Shown in pieces: positions 7,119 to 14,317 of a stretch of DNA of 15,414 bases (positions are counted from its first letter, which is position 1; each line of letters begins with the position of its first letter). Origin of the DNA: Proteiniphilum sp. (GTDB lineage Bacteria > Bacteroidota > Bacteroidia > Bacteroidales > Dysgonomonadaceae); the NCBI GenBank assembly GCA_031255275.1, contig JAIRSV010000137.1:1-15414 (forward strand), in the 5' to 3' direction. Below the pieces are notes generated by a model. The model did no database searches. It was given only the letters and a program-made list of their open reading frames with translations, and was not told the DNA's origin. The position numbers were made by a program, and so were the translations under genes.

Positions 7119-7859
7119 ATGTCGTTGCTTGACAAGATTGATAAAAATCGCCTTCCCGGCCACATCGCCATTATTATGGACGGAAACGGCAGATGGGCAA
7201 AAGCCAGGGGACTGGAGCGGGGAGAGGGACATAAAGAGGGTGTTAGCGCCATAAGGGGAGTTGTGGAGGCTGCATCGAAAGCGTCCATACGGTATCTTAC
7301 GCTTTACGCCTTCTCCACAGAGAACTGGAATCGCCCCAGCGAAGAGGTAAGCGGCCTGATGGATTTGATGGTACATGCCTTCTATAGAGAGACTGCCGAC
7401 TTGAAAAAAAACGGAGTCCGCGTCCGTTCAATCGGTGATATGAACCGCCTGCCGGAACATGCACGCACCGCCCTTGAAGATTGTATCAGGGAAACGGCGG
7501 AGGGAACGGGACTTACGCTAGTGCTTGCATTAAGTTATTCGTCGAAATGGGAACTTGCCGCGGCATCACGAAAAATAGCCGCCGATGCGGTTAAAGGCGT
7601 TCTAAGGGAAGATGACATTGATGAAAAAACTTTTGCCGATTACCTTACCACACGGGGTATTCCCGATCCCGACCTGTTGATACGAACCGGAGGCGAACAG
7701 CGTATAAGCAATTTTCTGTTGTGGCAGTGCGCCTACGTGGAATTTTATTTTACCGATGCTTTTTGGCCCGATTTCGGCGAAGAAACGCTGTATGAAGCAA
7801 TCCTCGAATACCAGCGGAGGGAAAGAAGATACGGCAAAACCAGTGAACAGATAGAATAG
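7119..7859 (+). CDS. uppS: Isoprenyl (undecaprenyl diphosphate) transferase
   Basis: 246 aa. This cis-prenyltransferase condenses isopentenyl diphosphate onto farnesyl diphosphate to make undecaprenyl diphosphate, the lipid carrier for peptidoglycan and surface glycans. Diagnostic motifs: MDGNGRWA (20-27) with catalytic Asp21, FSTENW (65-70), and RTGGEQRISNFLLWQ (189-203) with the diphosphate-binding Arg and Ser. No signal or membrane segment; cytoplasmic, membrane-associated by family. The ATG at 7119 gives the family's usual N-terminus. It is followed 56 bp later by bamA, linking lipid-carrier supply and outer-membrane assembly in one operon. Confidence 0.96.
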   Translation: MSLLDKIDKNRLPGHIAIIMDGNGRWAKARGLERGEGHKEGVSAIRGVVEAASKASIRYLTLYAFSTENWNRPSEEVSGLMDLMVHAFYRETADLKKNGVRVRSIGDMNRLPEHARTALEDCIRETAEGTGLTLVLALSYSSKWELAAASRKIAADAVKGVLREDDIDEKTFADYLTTRGIPDPDLLIRTGGEQRISNFLLWQCAYVEFYFTDAFWPDFGEETLYEAILEYQRRERRYGKTSEQIE

Positions 7860-7915
7860 TGCTCAATAATACTTCTCCGCTAAACAAGAGAGTCAGAGAA
7901 AAGAAAAATATCACA

Positions 7916-10576
7916 ATGTTGAAGAAAATATCCCATATACTTCTGTTGTTTATCATGCTGTCGCCGTTTGTGTCAACGGCCCGGACGAATGATACCATAC
8001 CTTCGCCGGCTTCCGGTCAGCCGGCCGTGAACTATACCGCTCCTCCCAAAAAGTATTACATAGCCGATATCAACGTAACGGGTGTGGAAGGTACCATGTA
8101 TGAGGATCAGAAGTTTGTGCTCGTAGGCTTTTCCGGGCTGTCGAAAGGGCAGCAGATACAAATCCCCGGAGATGATATTTCCGGCGTCATCAAAAAGTTC
8201 TGGCGACACGGGCTTTTTTCGGATGTAAAGGTATTGCATAACAGGATCGCGGGCGACAGTATCTGGCTGGAAATACGCCTGACGGACAGACCGCGGGTGA
8301 GCAATATCCGCTATATCGGCATGAAGAAAAGCGAACAGGATGACATTGAAAAGAAACTGGGCGTTGTCAAGGGAAATCAAATTACCCCGCCCCAAATATC
8401 CCGCGCGGAAACGATCATCAAAAGCTTCTTCTCGGAAAAAGGGTTTGGCGACGCGGAGGTGAGAATTATGCAGCGTCCCGATTCTGTCCGGAAAAATCAG
8501 GTGATTCTGGAAATCGCAGTCGATAAAAAAGAGAAACTGAAGGTTAACAGTATCAATATCGAAGGGAACTATGCCCTCTCGGACTCCAAACTGAAGCGGG
8601 CTATGAAGAAAACCAACGAGAAGAGAAAACTCCTCAATCTCTTCCGTCCCAAAAAGTTCGTAGACGAACTTTATAAGGAGGACAAGGTCAATCTTGTCGG
8701 GAAATACCACGAAAAGGGATACCGTGATGCGGAAATCATTCGCGACTCGGTCTACAAACACGATGAGAAGACGTTGAACATAGATATTACGGTGGAGGAA
8801 GGTCCGCTGTATCATGTCCGCTCCATCAACTGGGTGGGTAATACGCACTATCCCTCTTCGGATTTGGGACGACTGCTCAATATGTCGCCCGGAGACGTCT
8901 ATAACCAGAAGAAATTGCAGGAGAGGCTGATCTCGGACGAAGATGCTGCCGTCAACCTGTATCAGAACAACGGCTATCTGTTTTCGCGGATAGACCCGGT
9001 AGAGATCAATATCGAGAATGATTCGGTGGATCTGGAGCTTCGCGTGGTGGAAGGCCCCAAGGCAACGATTAAAAAGGTTATCATCCAGGGAAACGACCGT
9101 CTTTATGAAGATATTATCCGCCGTGAGCTGAGGACTAAACCGGGAATGGTATTCAGTAAGGAAGATCTTCTCCGTTCGGTGCGCGAGATCGCGCAGACAG
9201 GTCACTTTGACCCCGAAGCCCTCCAGTCTGACATCGGGAGTGGTATCAGTCCCAATCCCGAGGACGGTACGGTGGATATAACCTATCCGCTGACTTCAAA
9301 AGGAAACGATCAGATTGAGTTTTCCGCCGGATGGGGCGTGACGGGACTGGTGGGAAAACTCAGTCTGCGCCTGAATAATTTCTCCCTGAAGAACCTGCTC
9401 AACCCCTCCATGCACAGGGGAATCATCCCCCAGGGAGAGGGGCAGACGCTGGTGTTGAGCGCACAGACCAACGGCGATTATTATCAGTCTTACCAGTTCC
9501 AGTTTGTTGAACCCTGGTTTGGCAGGAAAAGACCGAACCAGTTATTGTTCAGCGCCTATTATTCGAGGATGACCGGACTGAACGAACGCTATTACAGCCA
9601 GAACCTTTATAACGATCCGTACGGCATGTACGGCGGATACCCCTATTACGGCGGCAGTTACGGGTACGGAGGATACGGTTACCAGGACGCGATGGAATAC
9701 AGCTACGACCCGGGTCAGGTATTCAATATGGTAGGAGTTACACTGGGGTACGGAAAAAGGCTTGAATGGCCCGACGATTACTTTCAGTTTATGGCGGAAC
9801 TGAGTTACCAGCTCTATGCGCTGAAGAACTGGACGGCCAATTATTTCCCGTTCCAGACAGGGAACAGCAACAGTATCTCGCTTGGGCTGACGCTCTCGCG
9901 CTCTTCTATCGACAACCCCATCTACACGCGTTTCGGTTCTCAGTTCGCGTTAAGCGTCAATGCCAGCCTTCCTTTCTCTTTGTGGGACGGCAAGGACTAT
10001 GCCTCAATGTCTTACAACGATCCGGAACTCTACCGATGGAACGAATATCATAAGTGGAAACTGAAGATTCGTACCTTCACGCCGCTGACGCCCTCGACGG
10101 TGAAGAGAACGCCGGTTGTGGCTACCAGGGTCGAACTCGGAATCCTGGGACACTATAACAGGTACAAACTGACGCCTTTCGAAACGTTTGATGTGGGGGG
10201 GGACGGAATGACCGGTTACAGCACTTTCGCCACGGAAAATATAGCGTTAAGGGGTTACGAAAACAATTCCGTCATGACGGGGGGACGCGCTTACACGCGT
10301 TTCGGACTGGAGTTGCGCTATCCGTTTATTCTGGAATCCAGCAGTACCACCATCTATGGTATGGCGTTTCTCGAGGCGGGCAATGCGTGGCAGAGTGTGA
10401 AGGAGCTGAATCCTTTCGACCTGAAGCGTTCCGCCGGTGTGGGGGCGCGTATCTTCCTGCCGATGATCGGATTGATGGGGATAGACTGGGCCTACGGGTT
10501 CGACACTGTCTACGGACGGGGCACCAGGGAGAGGGGCGGCAGCAAGCTCCACTTCATTCTGGGACAGGAATTTTGA
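7916..10576 (+). CDS. bamA: Outer-membrane protein assembly factor BamA
   Basis: 886 aa from the ATG at 7916. The frame is open from a GTG at 7859, but the signal peptide (MLKKISHILLLFIMLSPFVSTA) begins at 7916, so the extension is probably not used. Five POTRA repeats follow at roughly 46-125, 126-205, 206-297, 298-379 and 380-460, with POTRA-type starts such as KLKVNSINIEGNYALSDSKL and ATIKKVIIQGNDRLYED. A 16-strand Omp85 barrel follows (about 465-886), with the loop-6 LRGY motif at 778-781 and a C-terminal Phe. BamA inserts beta-barrel proteins into the outer membrane. Unusual: a Tyr/Gly-rich loop near 565-602 (YGGYPYYGGSYGYGGYGY), probably surface-exposed, and a G7 run at 10196-10202. The length is usual for Bacteroidota, which have larger BamA than E. 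coli. Confidence 0.95.
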   Translation: MLKKISHILLLFIMLSPFVSTARTNDTIPSPASGQPAVNYTAPPKKYYIADINVTGVEGTMYEDQKFVLVGFSGLSKGQQIQIPGDDISGVIKKFWRHGLFSDVKVLHNRIAGDSIWLEIRLTDRPRVSNIRYIGMKKSEQDDIEKKLGVVKGNQITPPQISRAETIIKSFFSEKGFGDAEVRIMQRPDSVRKNQVILEIAVDKKEKLKVNSINIEGNYALSDSKLKRAMKKTNEKRKLLNLFRPKKFVDELYKEDKVNLVGKYHEKGYRDAEIIRDSVYKHDEKTLNIDITVEEGPLYHVRSINWVGNTHYPSSDLGRLLNMSPGDVYNQKKLQERLISDEDAAVNLYQNNGYLFSRIDPVEINIENDSVDLELRVVEGPKATIKKVIIQGNDRLYEDIIRRELRTKPGMVFSKEDLLRSVREIAQTGHFDPEALQSDIGSGISPNPEDGTVDITYPLTSKGNDQIEFSAGWGVTGLVGKLSLRLNNFSLKNLLNPSMHRGIIPQGEGQTLVLSAQTNGDYYQSYQFQFVEPWFGRKRPNQLLFSAYYSRMTGLNERYYSQNLYNDPYGMYGGYPYYGGSYGYGGYGYQDAMEYSYDPGQVFNMVGVTLGYGKRLEWPDDYFQFMAELSYQLYALKNWTANYFPFQTGNSNSISLGLTLSRSSIDNPIYTRFGSQFALSVNASLPFSLWDGKDYASMSYNDPELYRWNEYHKWKLKIRTFTPLTPSTVKRTPVVATRVELGILGHYNRYKLTPFETFDVGGDGMTGYSTFATENIALRGYENNSVMTGGRAYTRFGLELRYPFILESSSTTIYGMAFLEAGNAWQSVKELNPFDLKRSAGVGARIFLPMIGLMGIDWAYGFDTVYGRGTRERGGSKLHFILGQEF

Positions 10577-10635
10577 TCGGACTGTCCGGTGCTGAATGCT
10601 GACTTTTGAATTCAAACATAAATAATAAAATCATT

Positions 10636-11148
10636 ATGAAGAAAGTACTTTTTTTGACAGGAATTTTCATGGCGCTGGTCGCGGGGAATACATACGCTCA
10701 AAAGTATGCACTGATTGATATGGACTATATCCTGAAGAGGATACCCGCTTATGAGAGTGCCGGCAAACGGCTCGAATCCCTTTCGCAGCAGTGGCAGGGT
10801 GAGGTGGACAGGGAGGTGGAAACCGTTGAGGCCATGTATAAGAAGTATCAGGCTGACCTCTCTCGCCTGGCGGGCAGCGAGAAAACTGAACGCGAGAACG
10901 AAATCGTGGCAAAAGAAAATGCCATTCAGGAACTCAGAAATAAATATTTCGGCCCGCAGGGTGAGCTTTCCAAAGAACAGGAAAAACTCGTCAAACCCAT
11001 ACAGGACAGTATTTATGAGGCTGTGAAAACGATTTCGACCGAGTCGAACTACGCCATCGTGCTTGACAGGGCTTCCGCCGCGTCGATCATTTTCGCCTCT
11101 CCCGGTATTGATATTAGCGATCAGGTGCTTTCAAGGTTAGGTTATTGA
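10636..11148 (+). CDS. Skp/OmpH-family periplasmic chaperone, copy 1
   Basis: 170 aa from the ATG at 10636; an in-frame TTG at 10606 would put ten polar residues before the signal peptide and is unlikely. Signal peptide about 1-22 (ending GNTYA), then ALIDMDYILKRIPAYESA, the usual first strand and helix of OmpH, a long charged coiled coil (about 35-125, with QQWQGEVDREVETVEAMYKK), and a C-terminal strand region NYAIVLDRASAASIIFASPG. Skp-type trimers hold unfolded outer-membrane proteins during transit to BamA, which is encoded 59 bp upstream. A TTTG-ending -7-like element (GACTTTTG, 10601-10608) lies just before the gene, one mismatch from consensus. Confidence 0.92.
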   Translation: MKKVLFLTGIFMALVAGNTYAQKYALIDMDYILKRIPAYESAGKRLESLSQQWQGEVDREVETVEAMYKKYQADLSRLAGSEKTERENEIVAKENAIQELRNKYFGPQGELSKEQEKLVKPIQDSIYEAVKTISTESNYAIVLDRASAASIIFASPGIDISDQVLSRLGY

Positions 11149-11159
11149 AATAAATAGAT

Positions 11160-11167
11160 TATCTTTG
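11160..11167 (+). promoter_or_regulatory. -7 element before the second ompH gene
   Basis: TATCTTTG is an exact TAnnTTTG match, 53 bp before the ATG at 11221. No clear TTTG is found 19-21 bases upstream. It suggests the second chaperone gene can be transcribed on its own in addition to read-through from bamA. Confidence 0.5.
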
Positions 11168-11220
11168 TAGCCGATTTTTTTACCGAATTACCAATTAAAA
11201 AATTTGAAACAGTAATAATC

Positions 11221-11727
11221 ATGTTAAGGAAGTTATTGAGTTTGTTTATCGCCCTGGCTCCGCTGGCTGCCACGGCGCAGGAGGTGAAAATTGCCACGAT
11301 CAACGTTCAGGAAATATTTTCCGCGATGCCTGAGCTTTCCGGCATTGAAACCCAGTTTTCCGGCAAGAGGGATGAGATCACGAAGAATATCCAGGCGTTG
11401 GAGGAAGAGTTTAACAAAAAAGTGGAAGAGTTTGACAAGAATGCCGCTTCTTCCGATGCGCTGAGACAGGATCAGCAAAAACAGCTGGCCCAGATACAGG
11501 AAAGGTATCAGACGTATGTACAGAACAGTCAGCAGGAAATGGATCAGCTGCGGCAGAAACTGCTTGAACCGGTAAACAGGAAGATTATGGACGCTGTGAA
11601 GGCGGTGGGTGATGAAAATAAATATGCTTTTGTGTATGATTTGTCGTCCATGCAAACCCCGTTCGTCTACATCACTCCTTCGGCCGTGGACATTACGCCG
11701 CAGGTCAAAACGAAGTTGGGACTCTGA
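11221..11727 (+). CDS. Skp/OmpH-family periplasmic chaperone, copy 2
   Basis: 168 aa with signal peptide MLRKLLSLFIALAPLAATAQ, then VKIATINVQEIFSAMPEL, the OmpH N-terminal strand and helix. A Gln/Glu-rich coiled coil spans about 40-125, and the trimer-body strands (KYAFVYDLSSMQTPFVYITPSAVDITPQV) close the protein. It resembles copy 1 in architecture but is clearly divergent in sequence, so the pair is an old duplication. Tandem OmpH genes after bamA are common in Bacteroidota. Periplasmic. Last gene of the cluster; a terminator follows 36 bp after the stop. Confidence 0.92.
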   Translation: MLRKLLSLFIALAPLAATAQEVKIATINVQEIFSAMPELSGIETQFSGKRDEITKNIQALEEEFNKKVEEFDKNAASSDALRQDQQKQLAQIQERYQTYVQNSQQEMDQLRQKLLEPVNRKIMDAVKAVGDENKYAFVYDLSSMQTPFVYITPSAVDITPQVKTKLGL

Positions 11728-11763
11728 TTACAGGGGATCGCTTCTTCTCTGAAGTCTAAGGCT

Positions 11764-11794
11764 GGGCGCTCTTTACGGGGCGCCCTTCTTCTTT
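11764..11794 (+). terminator. Intrinsic terminator of the bamA-ompH run
   Basis: GGGCGC (11764-11769) pairs with GCGCCC (11780-11785) around a 10-nt loop and is followed by TTCTTCTTT. It lies 36 bp after the second ompH stop and ends the plus-strand operon. Confidence 0.8.
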
Positions 11795-11798
11795 AGTG

Positions 11799-11859
11799 GA
11801 CAGTTGAGAGTAGACAGTTGAAAATGTTTTGGGAAGTGGGGATAACCAGCTCGGGAAAC
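11799..11859 (+). repeat. Filler repeat plus truncated REP-like copy
   Basis: GACAGTTGAAAATGTTT-type sequence (about 11813-11829) is followed by purine-rich sequence and AACCAGCTCGGGAAAC (11844-11859). The last 16 bases equal the start of the full REP-like copy at 11925, after which the two diverge. The same order, heptamer filler then purine-rich then REP start, recurs at 13381-13496 and, inverted, at 14255-14378. Confidence 0.65.
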
Positions 11860-11899
11860 AGATTTCTCCACTCCGCTGACGCTGCGGTCGAAATGACGG
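11860..11899. repeat. Second dispersed palindromic element
   Basis: A roughly 40-bp imperfect palindrome running from AGATTTCTCCACTCC to GGTCGAAATGACGG, with inner arms CCGC/GCGG and outer arms ATTTC/GAAAT. It has the look of a dispersed element often seen between Bacteroidota genes, here inserted next to the truncated REP-like copy. Only one copy is present in this window, so its repeat nature rests on recollection of the family. Confidence 0.5.
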
Positions 11900-11924
11900 C
11901 ACCCCATCATCACATCATCACATT

Positions 11925-11987
11925 AACCAGCTCGGGAAACGCCCGAGTGGCAAGGGGCGGGAGCACCCGCCCCGACGAGCGAAAAAG
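11925..11987 (+). repeat. REP-like double-hairpin element, copy 1
   Basis: Two hairpins: CTCGGG/CCCGAG with a 5-nt loop, then GGGGCGGG/CCCGCCCC with loop AGCA, followed by GACGAGCGAAAAAG. The loop of the first hairpin differs from other copies (AAACG instead of GAGCG) while the stem is kept, which suggests the stem is what is maintained. Confidence 0.85.
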
Positions 11988-12040
11988 CTTCATAAAAAGA
12001 AAGTGGAAAATTGAAAATTCTTCACTTCTCCACTTCTTCA

Positions 12041-12057
12041 GCGTTGCAGCGCAACGC
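12041..12057 (-). terminator. Hairpin behind the oxidoreductase gene
   Basis: GCGTTGC (12041-12047) and GCAACGC (12051-12057) form a 7-bp stem with a 3-nt loop, 18 bp after the minus-strand stop codon. No T-run follows on the minus strand, so termination is uncertain. Confidence 0.4.
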
Positions 12058-12075
12058 ACCACAATCAATTTCCGG

Positions 12076-13185
12076 TCAGAGTTTCCCGATACGGACGGTT
12101 TTGCCCTCTGCGGCGCTTTGCTTTGCCGCGTCCAGTATTTTCACGACGATCAGGTTGTTTTCCAGAGAGGAGAGGTCAGTCACATTTACTTTGACATTCC
12201 CTCGGATTACTTTCGCAAAGTAGTTGAAGGGTTCGTTTGCGTCAGCGGGGGATTCGGTTACCGTTATTTCGTGTTTCGGTTCGGAACGGGTCAGACGATA
12301 TTCCAGGTCGTGCGGGTTGAATACCGTCACGTAGCCCTCCTTTCCGTAGATCGAGAGGTCTTTTCTGTCCACTGGCCAGTTCCATGACGCCTGGATTATG
12401 GCCTGCGTCTGCGGATATGTCAATATGATGACGGCCTGGTCGTCCACGTCGGGATAAACATCCGGCTTGACGGTCTGCAGGATGGCGGTAACCGTTTCGG
12501 GTTCCCGGTTCTGCATAATCCAGGTCATGAGGTTGGCGCCGTAGCAGCCGAAATCCGTTATCGCTCCGCCTCCGTTCAGAACCGGGTCGGTGAGCCAGGC
12601 AAGAAATTCGGGTGAGCATCCGATTTCCACCGGGCCCTTATGTCCGTCGTTGATGACTGTTTTGCTGATATTTCCGATTTCCCGGTTCTGTACGGCTATT
12701 TCGAATGCTTTGCCGTGTGCGGGATACCAGGTAGTTTCGTAGTTGGTCAGGAGGTGAATATGGTTTTCTCCGGCCAGTTTTGCCATTTTCGCGGCGTGTT
12801 CTTCGCTGACGGCCAGCGGTTTTTCCACCATTACGTGGATTCCCCGTGGGGCGCATGTTTCCACGGTTTTCAGGTGGTCGTAGATGGAGTTGAATGCGAC
12901 GACTCCTTCCGGCTGAGTCTCCCGGATCATATCGGTCAGGTCGTCGTAAACGATTCGCATGTCGAATCCGTAGCGTTTGGCGAGTTCCTCCGCTCTTTTC
13001 CTGTTCGGTTCGGCAATGCCTACTATCCGGATGTCGGTACGTTCGCCGTGACGGTTCAGCAAGCCGTATATGTGATCGTGTGAGAGGCCGTCGATTCCTA
13101 TCCTGACGGGGGATACTTCCTGAGCGTGGATGAATGTCAGGCTAAGCAGCCCGACAGTGATGTACAGTAAAACAGAATTCTTCAT
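12076..13185 (-). CDS. Exported Gfo/Idh/MocA-family oxidoreductase
   Basis: 369 aa. Family features: N-terminal Rossmann-type start VRIGIDGLSHDHIYGLL (27-43), AEPNRKRAEELAKRYG (58-73), the EKP motif (121-123, with the Lys normally close to the nicotinamide) and the C-terminal substrate domain with NGGGAITDFGCYGANLMTW (204-222). Members oxidise or reduce sugars and related polyols with NAD(P); the substrate here cannot be named. Odd points: a clear Sec-type signal peptide (1-21, LLSLTFIHAQ) predicts export to the periplasm although the family needs a dinucleotide, and the dinucleotide loop reads GIDGLSHDH rather than GxGxxG. It stands alone, on the opposite strand from its neighbours, between two repeat islands, and looks like an accessory gene. 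Confidence 0.88.
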   Translation of the reverse strand: MKNSVLLYITVGLLSLTFIHAQEVSPVRIGIDGLSHDHIYGLLNRHGERTDIRIVGIAEPNRKRAEELAKRYGFDMRIVYDDLTDMIRETQPEGVVAFNSIYDHLKTVETCAPRGIHVMVEKPLAVSEEHAAKMAKLAGENHIHLLTNYETTWYPAHGKAFEIAVQNREIGNISKTVINDGHKGPVEIGCSPEFLAWLTDPVLNGGGAITDFGCYGANLMTWIMQNREPETVTAILQTVKPDVYPDVDDQAVIILTYPQTQAIIQASWNWPVDRKDLSIYGKEGYVTVFNPHDLEYRLTRSEPKHEITVTESPADANEPFNYFAKVIRGNVKVNVTDLSSLENNLIVVKILDAAKQSAAEGKTVRIGKL

Positions 13186-13232
13186 ATTAATACTTTTTTT
13201 CGGGGGTGTTATGAGTTGGTGATTTCCGGAGG

Positions 13233-13240
13233 CAAATGTA
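13233..13240 (-). promoter_or_regulatory. -7 element for the oxidoreductase gene
   Basis: On the minus strand this reads TACATTTG, an exact TAnnTTTG match, 47 bp before the ATG at 13185. No convincing -33 TTTG is seen. The gene therefore appears to have its own promoter inside the repeat-flanked segment. Confidence 0.55.
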
Positions 13241-13295
13241 ATGATTTTTTCTGAAGAAACTTTGTCGGTGGAAAGTTGAAAGTAAGAAGAAAACT

Positions 13296-13354
13296 AGCTC
13301 GGGGAGCGCCCGAGCGGCAAGGGGCGGGAGCACCCGCCCCGACGAGCGAAAAAG
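13296..13354 (+). repeat. REP-like double-hairpin element, copy 2
   Basis: Starts AGCTCGGGGAGCGCCCGAG and ends GACGAGCGAAAAAG; both hairpins are intact (first loop GAGCG, second loop AGCA). It is in the same orientation as copy 1 on the other side of the oxidoreductase gene, making a direct repeat around it. Confidence 0.85.
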
Positions 13355-13380
13355 TTAATGTGATGATGCTTCATTAATGG

Positions 13381-13401
13381 ACAGTTGACAGTTGACAGTT
13401 G
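13381..13401 (+). repeat. Heptamer tandem repeat ACAGTTG x3
   Basis: Three exact ACAGTTG units followed by AAAATG. A related shorter run is at 11801-11820. This kind of filler flanks the REP-like elements here. Confidence 0.75.
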
Positions 13402-13439
13402 AAAATGTTTTTCTAAGAAGTAAAGAAGTAGAGAAAATC

Positions 13440-13496
13440 AGCTCGGGGAGCGCCCGCGGCAAGGGGCGGGAGCACCCGCCCCGACGAGCGAAAAAG
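13440..13496 (+). repeat. REP-like double-hairpin element, copy 3
   Basis: Same layout as copy 2 but two bases are missing after GCGCCCG, which breaks the first stem; the GGGGCGGG/CCCGCCCC hairpin is intact. It merges at its 3' end with the 47-bp flank of the tandem array. Confidence 0.85.
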
Positions 13497-13535
13497 AATT
13501 TACAGCGACTGTTTCCTCCTGCAAAAGGACGCTTT

Positions 13536-13778
13536 TTTCTTATAAGAAATGGTTTGTTTCCTGTAAGAAATGGTTTGTTTCCTGTAAGAAATAGTTTGTT
13601 TCTTATAAGAAAAGGTTTATTTCCTGTAAGAAATAGTTTGTTTCTTATAAGAAATGGTTTATTTCCTGTAAGAAATGGTTTATTTCCTGTAAGAAATGGT
13701 TTATTTCCTGTAAGAAATGATTTGTTTCTTATAAGAAATGACTTATTTCCTGTAAGAAACGGTTTATTTCCTGTAAGA
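13536..13778 (+). repeat. Tandem array 1: twelve 21-bp units
   Basis: Units start at 13536 and every 21 bp up to 13767; the twelfth is cut by REP copy 4. Each is a 14-bp core plus a 7-bp linker. Four cores (units 1, 4, 6, 10) are the perfect palindrome TTTCTTATAAGAAA; the other eight are TTTCCTGTAAGAAA. Linkers are variants of TGGTTTG/TGGTTTA. Orientation is opposite to array 2, as shown by the non-symmetric core. Confidence 0.92.
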
Positions 13779-13842
13779 TAACCAGCTCGGGGAGCGCCCG
13801 AGTGGCAAGGGGCGGGAGCACCCGCCCCGACGAACGAAAAAG
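13779..13842 (+). repeat. REP-like double-hairpin element, copy 4 (central spacer)
   Basis: Starts TAACCAGCTCGGGGAGCG and ends CGACGAACGAAAAAG. Both hairpins are intact. It shares CGAACGA with copy 5, where the other copies have CGAGCGA, so copies 4 and 5 are closest relatives. It separates the two inverted tandem arrays. Confidence 0.85.
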
Positions 13843-13844
13843 TT

Positions 13845-14216
13845 TTTCTTATAAGAAACAAACCGTTTCTTACAGGAAATAAATCATTTCTTATAAGAAA
13901 CAAACCGTTTCTTACAGGAAATAAACCATTTCTTATAAGAAACAAACCGTTTCTTACAGGAAATAAACCATTTCTTATAAGAAACAAATCATTTCTTACA
14001 GGAAATAAATCATTTCTTATAAGAAACAAACCATTTCTTATAAGAAACAAATCATTTCTTACAGGAAATAAACCATTTCTTATAAGAAACAAATCATTTC
14101 TTACAGGAAATAAACCATTTCTTATAAGAAACAAACCGTTTCTTACAGGAAATAAACCATTTCTTATAAGAAACAAACCATTTCTTACAGGAAATAAACC
14201 GTTTCTTACAGGAAAA
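13845..14216 (-). repeat. Tandem array 2: eighteen 21-bp units, inverted
   Basis: Units begin at 13845 and every 21 bp up to 14202 (the last is partial). Nine cores are TTTCTTATAAGAAA and nine are TTTCTTACAGGAAA, mostly in strict alternation, so a 42-bp higher-order unit is visible. In the first 17 units the perfect-palindrome core is always followed by a linker starting C (CAAACCG, CAAATCA, CAAACCA) and the other core by one starting T (TAAATCA, TAAACCA, TAAACCG). Linkers are near-constant, so this is not a CRISPR. Confidence 0.92.
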
Positions 14217-14254
14217 AAGCGTCCTTTTGCAGAAGGAAACAGTCGCTGTAAATT

Positions 14255-14317
14255 CTTTATCGTTCGTCGGGGCGGGTGCTCCCGCCCCTTGCCACTCGGG
14301 CGCTCCCCGAGCTGGTT
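14255..14317 (-). repeat. REP-like double-hairpin element, copy 5 (inverted)
   Basis: On the minus strand it reads AACCAGCTCGGGGAGCG through to CGACGAACGATAAAG, with both hairpins intact. It closes the right arm of the 1-kb inverted repeat. Confidence 0.85.

Noticed and set aside
7973..9205. 410-codon open frame antisense to bamA
   Set aside because: bamA is unmistakable on the plus strand; the antisense frame has no recognisable domain and is explained by codon bias.
13536..14216. CRISPR array
   Set aside because: The repeat is only 21 bp overall with near-constant 7-bp linkers and no unique spacers. No cas gene is nearby, and the array is inverted on itself.
13536..14216. Iteron-type replication origin
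   Set aside because: The unit length would fit, but no Rep or DnaA gene or DnaA box is seen, and the inverted two-array layout is not typical of iterons.
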